The notes under the pieces are model-generated. The model was given only the letters and a program-made list of their open reading frames with translations, did not search any database and was not told where the DNA came from. Both the position numbers and the translations under genes were made by a program. 64,000 bases of DNA from Microbacterium sp. cf046 (GTDB lineage Bacteria; Actinomycetota; Actinomycetes; Actinomycetales; Microbacteriaceae), in NCBI RefSeq assembly GCF_900114345.1, contig NZ_FOZJ01000003.1, positions 1,233,320-1,297,319 on the forward strand, written 5' to 3'. Positions 1 to 8,479 of the stretch are shown piece by piece; positions within the stretch are counted from its first letter, which is position 1; every line of letters starts with the position of its first letter.

Positions 1-1
1 C

Positions 2-601
2 CGGTTCAAGCTGCGGACCCGGACATACCTCGACACCCGGACGGCGTTCCTTGAGGTCAAGACCCGCGGCGCGCGCAGCGCGACCGTGAAGGACCGGATC
101 GGCTATGAGCCGTCCGAGCGACGCCGGCTGACCGAGGAGGCCCGCGGATACGCCGCTGACGCCCTCGACGCGATCGGCGTCAGCGCCGGCCGTGCCGACG
201 ACCTCGGCGTCCGCCTGACCACCCTGTATCGCCGCGCGACCTTCGTCTCCGGCGACGGGAGCGCCCGCTCCACGGTCGACACCGACCTCGAGTGGCGCGA
301 TGCGGCGGGCCCGTCGCTGCGCGCTCCTGCGATGGCGATCATCGAGACGAAGTCGGGGGCTGCGGCGTCCGAGTTCGACCGGGCCCTGTGGAGGGCCGGG
401 CACCGCCCGGTGAGCATCAGCAAGTACGCCACCGGCCTCGCGGCCCTGCACCCCGAGCTGCCCCGCAACAAGTGGGCGCGGCTGCTGCGCGGCCCGTTCG
501 CCGACGCCCCGAAGACCCAGTCGCCAGCCCGACCCGATCCGTCCGCCCGACCCGATCCGTCCGCCCGAACAAAGGAACCGACATGCGCACACGCCGCCTG
601 A
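2..601 (+). CDS. VTC-domain (polyphosphate polymerase-like) protein, 5' end missing
   Basis: The frame is open from the left edge of the window, so the N-terminus lies outside. The visible part reads RFKLRTRTYLDTRTAFLEVK, then a basic K-D-R stretch, and later IIETKSG; the paired E-x-K strands are typical of the VTC tunnel fold that binds triphosphate and polyphosphate. The tail is low-complexity with two copies of the hexapeptide RPDPSA. The stop overlaps the next gene by 19 bases, so the two are probably co-transcribed. VTC-domain proteins are often found beside CotH and carbohydrate-binding lipoproteins in actinobacteria and firmicutes, which fits the neighbour. Whether it makes polyphosphate is inference. 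Confidence 0.75.
   Translation, partial: RFKLRTRTYLDTRTAFLEVKTRGARSATVKDRIGYEPSERRRLTEEARGYAADALDAIGVSAGRADDLGVRLTTLYRRATFVSGDGSARSTVDTDLEWRDAAGPSLRAPAMAIIETKSGAAASEFDRALWRAGHRPVSISKYATGLAALHPELPRNKWARLLRGPFADAPKTQSPARPDPSARPDPSARTKEPTCAHAA
531..566 (+). repeat. Tandem 18-bp repeat, two perfect copies
   Basis: The unit GACCCGATCCGTCCGCCC occurs at 531-548 and again at 549-566. It codes for the repeated RPDPSA hexapeptide in the C-terminal tail of the VTC protein and ends just before the ribosome-binding site of the next gene (AAAGGA at 571-576). Copy number may vary between strains. Confidence 0.9.
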
Positions 602-2166
602 TCCTGCCCGCCATCCCACTGTCGATCGGCGCCCTCGTGCTCGCCGGCTGCGCCGCCACCGCCGCCACGCCGGCCGCGACGACGGCATCAGAACCGACGA
701 ACGAGGTCACGATCGCCGACACGACCGGCACGAACGCCGAAGCGGTGCTCGCAGCGAACGAGGATGCCACCGTCGTCAGGGACGACGAATGGTCTGCCGC
801 GGATGCCGTCGACATCACGCTCACCGGCGACAGCGCCACGACCACGGCCGACGGCGTCGAGGTCTCGGCCTCGACCGTCACGATCACTGCGGCGGGCGTC
901 TACCGGCTCTCCGGGTCGCTCGCCGGCGCGGTGACCGTGTCGGCACCCGAGGATGCACAGGTGGTGCTGATCCTCGACGGCGTCGACATCGAGAACCCCG
1001 ACGGCGCCGCCATCTCGGTGCTCACCGCCGACGATGTCGCCGTCTCGCTCGCCGACGGCAGCGACAACACCCTCGCGGATGCCTCGGCCTACGCGGAGGA
1101 CGCCGATGTGAACGCCGCCCTGTTCAGCGAGGCGGACCTCACGATCTCGGGCACGGGGTCGCTCACCGTGAACGGGAACGGGAACGATGGGATCACGAGC
1201 GAGGACGACCTCGCGATCCTCTCCGGAGACATCACGGTCACCGCCGCCGACGACGCGCTGCGCGGGAAGGACTCGCTCACGATCGAGGGCGGCACCCTCA
1301 CACTGCAGGCGGGCGGAGATGCCCTCAAGAGCGACAACGATGAGGAGGACACCCGCGGATACGTCGTCATCGCGGGCGGTGAGATCACCGCATCCGCCGC
1401 CGACGACGGCATCGACGCGACCACCGACGTCGTGATCACCGGCGGCTCGCTCTCGGTCTCGGCCGAGGGCGATGGAGTCCACGCCGACGTCGCCGCGGCC
1501 ATCGCCGCAGGAACCGTCGTGGTGGAACAGTCGAATGAGGCGCTCGAGGCCGCATACATCTCGATCGAGGGCGGAGACGTCGCGCTCACCGCATCCGATG
1601 ACGGCATCAACGCGGCAGGACTGGCCGCGGCGACCGACGGCGGCGGTGGCGGCGGCGGAGGCGGGATGGGCGACACGGGCGAGACCCTCGACATCAGCGG
1701 AGGCACCGTCTCGGTCGACTCCGGCGGAGACGGCCTCGACTCGAACGGATCGATGACCATCACCGGCGGAACCGTCACGGTGTCGGGGCCGACCAATGAC
1801 GGGAACGGTGCCCTGGATGTCAACGGCACGTTCGCAGTCACGGGCGGTACCGTGCTCGCAGTCGGCAGCTCCGGCATGGCGGTCTCGCCGGGAGACGGCT
1901 CGACCCAGGCCTGGATCTCGGCGCTCGCGTCGGGAAGTGCGGGAGACACGGTCGAGATCGTCGACGCTTCGGGCGCGGTGGTCGCGAGCTTCACCGCCGA
2001 GAAGGAGTTCGGATCGGTGGTCTTCACCTCCGCCGACCTGGTCGACGGAGCGACCTACACGGTCAACGTCAACGGCTCGGCCGCGGCGACGGTCACCGAG
2101 GGGACCGCGACCGCAGGTGGCATGGGCGGGATGGGCGGCGGCCCCGGTGGTGGTCAGCGACCCTGA
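583..2166 (+). CDS. Carbohydrate-binding-domain lipoprotein (DUF4353/Cthe_2159-like)
   Basis: A 527-residue protein that begins with a basic n-region, a hydrophobic stretch and a lipobox ending LAGC, so it should be lipid-anchored on the outer face of the membrane. The body is a long series of short Gly/Asp/Thr-rich beta-strand repeats (ISGGTVSVDSGGDGLDSNG and similar), as in the Cthe_2159 family of polysaccharide-binding beta-helix proteins. Two poly-Gly segments stand out: eight Gly near the middle and GGMGGMGGGPGGG at the C-terminus. The ATG at 583 is chosen because AAAGGA precedes it by 6 bases and the signal peptide starts there; the frame is open further upstream but overlaps the VTC gene. 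The ligand is unknown. Confidence 0.8.
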   Translation: MRTRRLILPAIPLSIGALVLAGCAATAATPAATTASEPTNEVTIADTTGTNAEAVLAANEDATVVRDDEWSAADAVDITLTGDSATTTADGVEVSASTVTITAAGVYRLSGSLAGAVTVSAPEDAQVVLILDGVDIENPDGAAISVLTADDVAVSLADGSDNTLADASAYAEDADVNAALFSEADLTISGTGSLTVNGNGNDGITSEDDLAILSGDITVTAADDALRGKDSLTIEGGTLTLQAGGDALKSDNDEEDTRGYVVIAGGEITASAADDGIDATTDVVITGGSLSVSAEGDGVHADVAAAIAAGTVVVEQSNEALEAAYISIEGGDVALTASDDGINAAGLAAATDGGGGGGGGGMGDTGETLDISGGTVSVDSGGDGLDSNGSMTITGGTVTVSGPTNDGNGALDVNGTFAVTGGTVLAVGSSGMAVSPGDGSTQAWISALASGSAGDTVEIVDASGAVVASFTAEKEFGSVVFTSADLVDGATYTVNVNGSAAATVTEGTATAGGMGGMGGGPGGGQRP

Positions 2167-2181
2167 CGCCGGGCACGACGG

Positions 2182-2211
2182 GCCCCGCCGGCGGAAGCGT
2201 GCCGGCGGGGC
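2182..2211. terminator. GC-rich hairpin between convergent genes
   Basis: GCCCCGCCGGC at 2182-2192 pairs perfectly with GCCGGCGGGGC at 2201-2211 around an 8-base loop. It lies 15 bases after the lipoprotein stop. There is no T-run, which is common for actinobacterial terminators. Confidence 0.55.
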
Positions 2212-2320
2212 TCAGCCGCGAAGGCGTGCCGGCGGGGCCGGCCTGCGAAGGCGTGCCGAGGCTCAGGCGGCGATGGCGTGTCGGGGCTCAGCCGGCGAAG
2301 GCGTGCTGGCGGGCTCCGGC
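2191..2320. repeat. Five degenerate direct repeats, period 25-27 bp
   Basis: Copies of a GCGAAGGCGTGCC-like word start at 2191, 2218, 2245, 2270 and 2295, each followed by a G/C-rich tract of the GGCGGGGCTC type. The last copy lies inside the 3' end of the dehydrogenase gene and encodes its terminal HAFAG residues. Confidence 0.7.
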
Positions 2321-3364
2321 GGCGAGTCGCTCGGCGGCCAGGCCCTCCGCGGCCTCCAGCGGTGTGACGCCGCGCGACTCGGCCTCGTCGAAGATACGGC
2401 GGACGGTGTCGCCGATCGCGGCGACGCGGCCCATGATCTCGTCGCGGCTGCCCAGGTGCTTCGCCTCGAGGTCGAGGTAGATCACACCACCCGCGTTCAC
2501 CACGAAGTCGGGTGCGTAGAGGATGCCGCGCGCCGCGAGACGATCGGCGCCGGAGTGGTCGGCGAGCGGGTTGTTCGCGGGGCCGCACACCGCGCGCGCG
2601 TCGAGCGTGTCGATGACCTCGTCGGTGAGGAGCCCGCCGATGCCGGCGGGCACGAACACGTCGGCCGGCACGAGGTGCTCTTCGCCCGGTGCGATCCAGT
2701 CGGCGCCCAGCTGCATCGCCAGGTCGCGCTTGGCCGGGTTGACGTCGGTCACGGTGAGGCGCGCACCCTCGGTGCTCAGGCGGACGGCGAGCCGGCTGCC
2801 GACCTGACCCATCCCCGAGATCGTGATGCGGCGGCCGTCGACGTCCGACGATCCCGTGACCCGTTCGAGAGTGGCGCGAAGCGACTCGTACACACCGAGG
2901 CTCGTCGGGCCGGCAGGCTCGCCGGAGCCGCCGCCCGCCTCGGGCAGCCCGACGACGTGGCTGGTGCGCTCGCTCACGGTCTGCATGTCCTCAGTGGTCG
3001 AGCCCACGTCCTCCGCGGTGCGGTACAGGCCGTGCAGCGATTCCACGGCGTCGCCGAGGTCGAGGAAAGCGGCCCGGCGCCTCTCGGAGCCGAGCACCGT
3101 GCCCGGGGGCAGCGCGATGACCGACTTGCCGCCGCCTGCATCGAGGCCGGCCGCCGCGTTCTTCAGCGTCATGGCCGCAGACAGGCGCAGGGCGTCGCCG
3201 AGCGCGTCGCTCCAGTGCGGATAGCTCCACAGTCGTGCCCCGCCGAGCGCCGAGCCGAGCACCGACGAGTGCAGTGCGACGGCGATGAACAGTCCGCTGC
3301 GGCGGCCGGTCAGGGTCTCGACGCGTTCGTGGCGGAAATCGGGCAGTGGCAGGGTCCTAGACAT
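2288..3364 (-). CDS. Leu/Phe/Val dehydrogenase family protein
   Basis: A 358-residue NAD-dependent amino-acid dehydrogenase, probably the entry step of branched-chain amino-acid oxidation (amino acid to 2-oxo acid plus ammonia). The N-terminal domain has MTLKNAAAGLDAGGGKSVI, with K68 and K80 at the positions of the substrate-binding and catalytic lysines, and TTEDM with the catalytic Asp near residue 126. The Rossmann domain carries GMGQVG at about 184-189 and the segment CGPANNPL. Length is normal for leucine dehydrogenases. The last residues (ARQHAFAG) come from a DNA repeat array rather than from the family. It is a single-gene unit on the minus strand, with a palindrome upstream that could be an Lrp-type site. 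Exact substrate (Leu, Val or Phe) cannot be told. Confidence 0.88.
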   Translation of the reverse strand: MSRTLPLPDFRHERVETLTGRRSGLFIAVALHSSVLGSALGGARLWSYPHWSDALGDALRLSAAMTLKNAAAGLDAGGGKSVIALPPGTVLGSERRRAAFLDLGDAVESLHGLYRTAEDVGSTTEDMQTVSERTSHVVGLPEAGGGSGEPAGPTSLGVYESLRATLERVTGSSDVDGRRITISGMGQVGSRLAVRLSTEGARLTVTDVNPAKRDLAMQLGADWIAPGEEHLVPADVFVPAGIGGLLTDEVIDTLDARAVCGPANNPLADHSGADRLAARGILYAPDFVVNAGGVIYLDLEAKHLGSRDEIMGRVAAIGDTVRRIFDEAESRGVTPLEAAEGLAAERLAAGARQHAFAG

Positions 3365-3501
3365 GGTGGTCCTCGTCGATCAGCCGCCGGGGTGTCCTGG
3401 GCGGACACCGTCCTCGTGGGATTCGGCGGGCGTGTGCGGATGGGCAGCATCGCGGCATCCACCTCTATTGCACCACCGCCGCGCCGATTGATCAACGTGC
3501 C

Positions 3502-3525
3502 GCGCAGAAACTGAGCAATCTGCGC
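3502..3525. promoter_or_regulatory. Palindrome upstream of the amino-acid dehydrogenase
   Basis: GCGCAGA (3502-3508) and TCTGCGC (3519-3525) form a perfect 7-bp inverted repeat with a 10-base spacer, 138 bp upstream of the dehydrogenase start, with a TTGATCAA palindrome just before it at 3488-3495. Leucine or valine dehydrogenase genes are commonly controlled by Lrp/AsnC proteins that bind such sites; no Lrp gene lies nearby. The 3365-3644 gap holds no gene I can support. Confidence 0.4.
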
Positions 3526-3644
3526 ACGAGAGCGGGGGCCGGGCACGTCAAGTCGCGCGATCCGCTCGGTGCCTACCGCGGCGTGATCCAGCGGAGTACC
3601 GTTCGGCGCATGGGGATATGAGCTGGTCAGACAAGGAGGCGACC

Positions 3645-4028
3645 ATGTTCGAGAATGCACGAGGCGCCGGGGTCATCGCGGCGTCGGATCTCGAGCGCGC
3701 ACGCTCGTTCTACGAGGGTGTGCTGGGGTTGAGCCCGGCGGAGGAATCTCCGGCGGATGATGAAGCGGTCTTCTACCGGTTGGGCGGGGTCCCGCTCATG
3801 GTCTACCGGTCGGGATTCGCGGGAACAGCGAAGAACACGGTCTTCGCGATCGAGACCGACGATCTCGCCGGTGACATGGATGCGCTGCGGGCGAAGGGCG
3901 TGGTCTTCATGGACTACGACTTCCCGGGGCTCACGACCGTGGACGGCGTGGCCGAGCTCGGCGGAGAGAGATCCGCGTGGTTCGCCGACAGCGAGGGCAA
4001 CATCCTCGCGCTGAGCCAGCGCAACTGA
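3645..4028 (+). CDS. VOC family protein (glyoxalase/dioxygenase fold)
   Basis: A 127-residue single-domain protein. It shows the vicinal-oxygen-chelate pattern: an N-terminal strand followed by DLERARSFYEGVLGLSPAEE, and near the C-terminus WFADSEGNILALSQ, where the Glu of the EGN motif is the usual metal-ligand position. ATG 3645 is preferred because AAGGAGG sits 7 bases upstream; the frame is also open from 3618. The gene stands alone between divergent and tandem neighbours, and its substrate cannot be predicted. Confidence 0.8.
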   Translation: MFENARGAGVIAASDLERARSFYEGVLGLSPAEESPADDEAVFYRLGGVPLMVYRSGFAGTAKNTVFAIETDDLAGDMDALRAKGVVFMDYDFPGLTTVDGVAELGGERSAWFADSEGNILALSQRN

Positions 4029-4077
4029 GTCAACGCCTGCGGGGCAGAGGGGGAGCGGATCGACCTATTCTGAACGG

Positions 4078-4554
4078 GTGACCGATCAGCTCCCTGCCCG
4101 CAGCCGCATCGTCCATGACGCACTTCGAGCAGCCGGGATCACCGGCGAGATCGTCGTGCTTCCGGATGCCGCATCCACCGCGCCGCTCGCCGCCGCCGCC
4201 CTCGGCGTCGAGGTCGGAGCCATCGCGAACAGCCTCGTCTTCTGGTCGGACGACGCACCGCTCCTCGTGATGACCAGCGGCGCGCACCGCGTCGACACCG
4301 GTGCGCTCGCGGAGCGCACCGGACGCGGGAGCATCCGTCGCGCCACAGCCGAACAGGTGCGCGATGCCACGGGCCAGGCAATCGGCGGCGTCGCCCCGGC
4401 CGGGCATCCGTCTCCGCTCGTGACGATCGTCGACGAGGATCTGGTCGGCTACCCGGAGATCTGGGCCGCCGGCGGCACGCCGCACACGGTGTTCCCGCTG
4501 ACGTTCGACGAGCTCGTCGCGCTCACGGGCGGCACCGTGCTCAAGGTCGACTGA
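4078..4554 (+). CDS. YbaK/EbsC-type aminoacyl-tRNA deacylase-like protein
   Basis: A 158-residue protein starting at GTG. It has the layout of the YbaK/ProX editing domain: SRIVHDALRAAG, then the helix AAAALGVEVGAIANSLVFW, a central ATAEQVRDATGQAIGGVAPAG with the conserved GGV-P-G turn, and the end GGTPHTVFPLTFDELVALTG. Family members hydrolyse mischarged tRNA (for example Cys-tRNA-Pro); the conserved Lys of YbaK aligns with a Ser in ANSLVF, so activity may differ. Its stop overlaps the convergent debranching-enzyme gene by 14 bases. Confidence 0.8.
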   Translation: MTDQLPARSRIVHDALRAAGITGEIVVLPDAASTAPLAAAALGVEVGAIANSLVFWSDDAPLLVMTSGAHRVDTGALAERTGRGSIRRATAEQVRDATGQAIGGVAPAGHPSPLVTIVDEDLVGYPEIWAAGGTPHTVFPLTFDELVALTGGTVLKVD

Positions 4555-6463
4555 CGCCGCGTCGTCGCTCGACGATGTCGGCGGCGGTGATCGCCGCAGC
4601 TGCCGACCAGGCCTGCGGCCGGCATGCCGCCGGGTAGGGCGTCGGCACCGGAGTATCGGCTGCGGAGTCGCCGGAGTGCAGCTCCGGCACACGGAAGCCG
4701 AAGCCCTCGGCCGCGGCGAGCATGCCGTCCACGACCAGCTCCGCCTCGTCGGTCAGACCCGCCAGGGCCATCCCGCGCGCGATGATCGCGGTGTCGTGGG
4801 TCCAGACGCTGCCCCCGTGGTAGCTGAGCGGCCAATAGCCGCCGGCATCCGTCGACATCGTCCGCACGCCGTACCCGGACAGCATCGACGGTCCCACCAG
4901 CATCGCGGCGACGGCCTTCTCATCGGCGGGGTCGAGGATGCCGGTGCCCAGAAGGTGACCGATGTTGCTCGTCAGTGTGTCGACGGGTCGCTTGCGGGCG
5001 TCGAGGGCGATCGCGGGGTAGCGGCCCTCCGGAGTGCTCACCCAGTAGAACTCGGCGAAGCGCTGCTTGAGCTCTGCCGCCCATTCCCGGAGCCGCGCCG
5101 CGCCCGGCTCACCGAAGTGGTCGAGGAGCTCAGCGCCTGCGACTGCGGCCTCGTACGCGTATCCCTGCACCTCGCACAGCGCGATCGGTCCCTCGGCGAG
5201 TTCCCCCGATCGCCACTGGATGGAATCCCCGGAGTCCTTCCAGCCCTGATTGGCCAGGCCATGACCGGTCTCGTCGATGTAGTCGATGAACCCGTCGGCG
5301 TCGCCGTCGCCGTGCTCCAGGAGCCAGTCAAGCGCGCTGCGCAGTGCCGGCAGCAGGTCGCGCACCTCGGCCTCCGGCATCCCGGTCCGCCACGCGTCCG
5401 CGAGCAGACAGATCCAGAGCGCGGTGGCATCGACCGTGCCGTAGTACACCGGAGGCAGCACGATCCCTTCGCCCGGCATGGCGAGGGTCTCGCCGCGGAG
5501 CTCATGCAGGATCTTGCCCGGCTGCTGCGCCGACTCGGGATCGGTGCGCTCGCCCTGGAAGCGCGCGAGGACGCGGAGCGTGGATGCCGCCATCCGGTGA
5601 CCCAGCGGCAGGGCGAGGCGCGCGGCCCACAGCGAATCCCGCCCGAAGAGCGTGAGGAACCACGGTGCACCGGCGGCGAAGAACTCGTCGTCGGGGCCGT
5701 CGGGCAGGGTGAGGCGCAGCGCGTCGAGGTCGCCGAGCGCGGTCCGCAGCCACCGATTCAGCCGCGGATCGCCGCCCACTTCGGGGACCGTCCACCCGGC
5801 GGGATGCCGCGCGCCGTGGACCACCAGCGAGGGGTCATCGAGCGTGAGCTCGCACGACAGTTCGACGGAGCCCCGGTGGTCCAGCTGCAGCGGCCACATC
5901 AGTTCGACAGCGCCGTCGATCGCCGAGATCGTCGCACCCGGTGCGGTGAGCGTGAATCCGCGGTCGCCCGACTCCACTCGTGCGCGACCGCCGTCCCCGT
6001 CGTGGGTCAGGTTCCACGGCCGCTCCGCGACCAGACCTGCCTTGACCTCCTGCAGCGGCGCGAACTCGGGGACGAGTCGGAGCCGGACGTCGGTGGCGAC
6101 CGAGCCCGCGGCGTGCGAGGTGATCGTCACCGTGTCCTGAACCCGGCCGTCCTCGACCGTACGGCTGCGGAGAATGCGCACTTTCGGGTCGGGGGAGTCG
6201 TCGTCGACGCCGCGCAGCAGACCGCCGAAGACCACGTGCGAGGCGCTGTGCGGCGCGACCGAGATCCACTCCGGCCGAGATCCGCCGCAGGTCAGCGCGT
6301 GCTCGCGGATCTGCCGCGTGTCGCCGTGGTACACGCCGTGGATCGCGCTCTCGCCCAGGTCGCCGCCCCCGCCCGACCAGACCTGCGTCGGCGCCCGCAG
6401 GGCGACGACGGCATCGTTCAGCAGCGGCTGCCGCGGATGCTCGACGATCGCTGACTCGCTCAT
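4541..6463 (-). CDS. Amylo-alpha-1,6-glucosidase (glycogen-debranching type)
   Basis: A 640-residue protein. The N-terminal beta domain (about 1-240) contains GVYHGDTRQIREHALTCGG, typical of GDE_N_bis domains; the C-terminal (alpha/alpha)6 barrel has GRDSLWAARLALPLGHR, then WKDSGDSIQWRSG and SYHGGSVWTHDTA, all typical of bacterial amylo-1,6-glucosidase-like proteins. There is no signal peptide, so it acts in the cytosol on imported oligosaccharides. Its ATG overlaps the stop of the upstream permease by ATGA, making it the last gene of the sugar operon. The long extension upstream in the same frame is antisense-free but overlaps the permease gene and is not used. The linkage cleaved is inferred from the family only. 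Confidence 0.85.
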   Translation of the reverse strand: MSESAIVEHPRQPLLNDAVVALRAPTQVWSGGGGDLGESAIHGVYHGDTRQIREHALTCGGSRPEWISVAPHSASHVVFGGLLRGVDDDSPDPKVRILRSRTVEDGRVQDTVTITSHAAGSVATDVRLRLVPEFAPLQEVKAGLVAERPWNLTHDGDGGRARVESGDRGFTLTAPGATISAIDGAVELMWPLQLDHRGSVELSCELTLDDPSLVVHGARHPAGWTVPEVGGDPRLNRWLRTALGDLDALRLTLPDGPDDEFFAAGAPWFLTLFGRDSLWAARLALPLGHRMAASTLRVLARFQGERTDPESAQQPGKILHELRGETLAMPGEGIVLPPVYYGTVDATALWICLLADAWRTGMPEAEVRDLLPALRSALDWLLEHGDGDADGFIDYIDETGHGLANQGWKDSGDSIQWRSGELAEGPIALCEVQGYAYEAAVAGAELLDHFGEPGAARLREWAAELKQRFAEFYWVSTPEGRYPAIALDARKRPVDTLTSNIGHLLGTGILDPADEKAVAAMLVGPSMLSGYGVRTMSTDAGGYWPLSYHGGSVWTHDTAIIARGMALAGLTDEAELVVDGMLAAAEGFGFRVPELHSGDSAADTPVPTPYPAACRPQAWSAAAAITAADIVERRRGVSRP

Positions 6464-7371
6464 TCCTTGACCGCACCCTGCGCGCTGTTCATGATGCGCT
6501 TCTGGAAGATGAAGAACATCACCGCCACCGGGATCGTCATGATCAGGGCCGCCGCGAGCTTCAACGGATACTGGGTTCCCTGGCTCAGCTGCCCGCCGGC
6601 GAGGGATGCGACGCCCTTCGTCAGCGTCGTCAGCTCCGGCGACTGCGTCGACACGATGAAGTGCGACAGCTCGTTCCACGAGCCCTGGAACGACAGGATC
6701 ACGATGGTGATGAGCGCCGGCCTCGCCATCGGGAGCACCACCGACCAGAAGATCCGGAACGTGCCGGCGCCGTCGATGCGCGCCTGCTCCTCGACCGAGA
6801 CCGGTATCGACTCGAAGAAGTTCTTCATGATGAAGACTCCTGCGGCGTCGACGAGCAGCGGCAGGATCATCCCGGCGTACGAGTCGTAGATGCCGAGCTG
6901 GTTGATCACCAGGAACCTGGGGATCAGCAGCACCACGCTCGGCACCGCCATCACGGCGATGACAGCCGCGAACACGAAACCCCGTCCGCGGAACTGCAGT
7001 CGGGCGAGCGCGTACCCGGCGAGCGAGACGAAGAAGACCCGCAGGAGGGTGACGCAGACCGTCACGATCGCCGAATTGCGGAACCACACCGGGAAGTCGC
7101 TCCGTAGGAACAGCCGCTCATAGGCCGCGGTCGACCACACCTGCGGAATGAGCGAGACCGGACTCACGGCCGCTTCGGCATCCGTCTTGAACGACGTCGA
7201 GACCTGCACCAGGAACGGGTAGATGTAGATCAGCGAGATCACGATCAGCAGCGCGTAGAGCGCGATCTGCCAGCCGAGCTTCGCGGTGCTGCGACGCGCC
7301 TTGATCTGCGGTCGAGGCGGAGGTCCCTGCGGAGCCAGCATCTCCGTCTGGTCGACGCTCATTCCGGTCAT
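6460..7371 (-). CDS. Sugar ABC transporter permease, MalG type
   Basis: A 303-residue inner-membrane protein with about six transmembrane helices after a basic cytosolic N-terminus. The EAA loop that docks the ATPase reads EEQARIDGAGTFRIFWSVVLP, the carbohydrate-uptake 1 version. It overlaps both neighbours by four bases (ATGA), so translation of permease 1, permease 2 and the debranching enzyme is coupled. A second in-frame ATG four codons later (MSVDQ) is an alternative start. No ATP-binding gene is in the cluster. Confidence 0.9.
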   Translation of the reverse strand: MTGMSVDQTEMLAPQGPPPRPQIKARRSTAKLGWQIALYALLIVISLIYIYPFLVQVSTSFKTDAEAAVSPVSLIPQVWSTAAYERLFLRSDFPVWFRNSAIVTVCVTLLRVFFVSLAGYALARLQFRGRGFVFAAVIAVMAVPSVVLLIPRFLVINQLGIYDSYAGMILPLLVDAAGVFIMKNFFESIPVSVEEQARIDGAGTFRIFWSVVLPMARPALITIVILSFQGSWNELSHFIVSTQSPELTTLTKGVASLAGGQLSQGTQYPLKLAAALIMTIPVAVMFFIFQKRIMNSAQGAVKE

Positions 7372-8468
7372 GGTCGAGTCTCCTTGGGCTGGTACTGGCG
7401 CGCACGGCGCGCGGACACAGGTCGGTCACGCAGGGCCCACCGCTGGAACAGCGTCAGCAGCACGATGATCGCGAACAGGATGAACGCGATGGCGGCACCC
7501 TGCCCCCAGTCCTGGTCGAGGAACGAAGCGTCGTACGACAGGTACGCCGGCGTCAGCGTCGTCTTGGCCGGCTGGCCCTTCGTTCCGGTGTAGATCTGAT
7601 CGAACACCTGCCAGCATCCGATCAGCCCCAGTGTCAGCACCGTGAACAGCGCGGGTTTGAGCTGGGGGAGGGTGACGCGCCAGAACCGCTGCCACGCGTT
7701 GGCGCCGTCGACCATCGCCGCCTCCTGCACCTCGGGACTGATGTTCTGCAGCGCGGCGAGGAACAGCAGCATGAACGTGCCGCTGGTGGTGAAGATCGCC
7801 ATGATGATGAACACCGTCATGGCGACGGACGGTCCGGCGATCCAGTTCCACCACGACAGGCCGAGGAAGTCGTTCTGCGTGAGGGCCGCAGGCCCGTCGG
7901 TGATGCCCACCGCCCCGAAGAGGATGTGGAGCAGGCCTCTCGGATCGGCGAGCCAGTTGGGACCTGCGATGCCGATCGCGCCGAGGATCTCGTTGACGAC
8001 GCCGCTCGTGCTGAACAGGAAGATGAACAGCACGGTGATCGCCACCGAGGCGGTCACCGACGGGAAGTAGAACGCCGTCCGGAAGAAGCCGCGGCCCCGG
8101 AGGATCGCGCCGTTCACGAGCACCGCGAGGAAGAGCGAGAGGGCCGTCTGCAGGGGCACGACCAGCAGCACGTACCACGTGTTGTTGCGCATGGCCGTGC
8201 CGAAGTCGCGCGTGGCCAGCCCGTCGCCGGTCGTGACGGCCGCATAGTTCTGCAGGCCGACGAAGCCGACGTTCGACGAGAACGGGCTGCCCCGTCCCGA
8301 CCAGTCGGAGACGCTGACCCACAGGGCCATGACCACGGGGATCAGCAGGAAGACGCCCAGGATGAGGATCACCGGGAGGGTGAACACCCATCCCGCGAGC
8401 GCCTCGCCGCGCCGGATCCCCGATCGGGTGTTCCGTGCGCGGCGAGGCGCCGTTGCGGTCGCAGTCAT
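7368..8468 (-). CDS. Sugar ABC transporter permease, MalF type
   Basis: A 366-residue membrane protein, longer than typical (about 300) because of an expanded periplasmic loop between helices 3 and 4 (IAGPNWLADPRGLLHILFG and following). The EAA motif is EAAMVDGANAWQRFWRVTLP. It forms the heterodimeric channel with the MalG-type partner that follows with an ATGA overlap, and lies 11 bases after the binding-protein gene. The N-terminus is Ala/Arg-rich and cytosolic. Confidence 0.9.
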   Translation of the reverse strand: MTATATAPRRARNTRSGIRRGEALAGWVFTLPVILILGVFLLIPVVMALWVSVSDWSGRGSPFSSNVGFVGLQNYAAVTTGDGLATRDFGTAMRNNTWYVLLVVPLQTALSLFLAVLVNGAILRGRGFFRTAFYFPSVTASVAITVLFIFLFSTSGVVNEILGAIGIAGPNWLADPRGLLHILFGAVGITDGPAALTQNDFLGLSWWNWIAGPSVAMTVFIIMAIFTTSGTFMLLFLAALQNISPEVQEAAMVDGANAWQRFWRVTLPQLKPALFTVLTLGLIGCWQVFDQIYTGTKGQPAKTTLTPAYLSYDASFLDQDWGQGAAIAFILFAIIVLLTLFQRWALRDRPVSARRARQYQPKETRP

Positions 8469-8479
8469 GGCTCAGGGCC

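Noticed and set aside
2191..2320. CRISPR-like array
   Set aside because: Units are short, degenerate and adjacent, without unique spacers of uniform length or cas genes.
4676..6454. Plus-strand frame of about 590 codons opposite the debranching enzyme
   Set aside because: Antisense shadow without motif; the minus-strand gene is clear.
6464..7087. Upstream extension of the debranching-enzyme frame
   Set aside because: Overlaps the permease in another frame; the ATGA junction at 6460-6463 is the natural start and the extension is Arg/Pro-rich.
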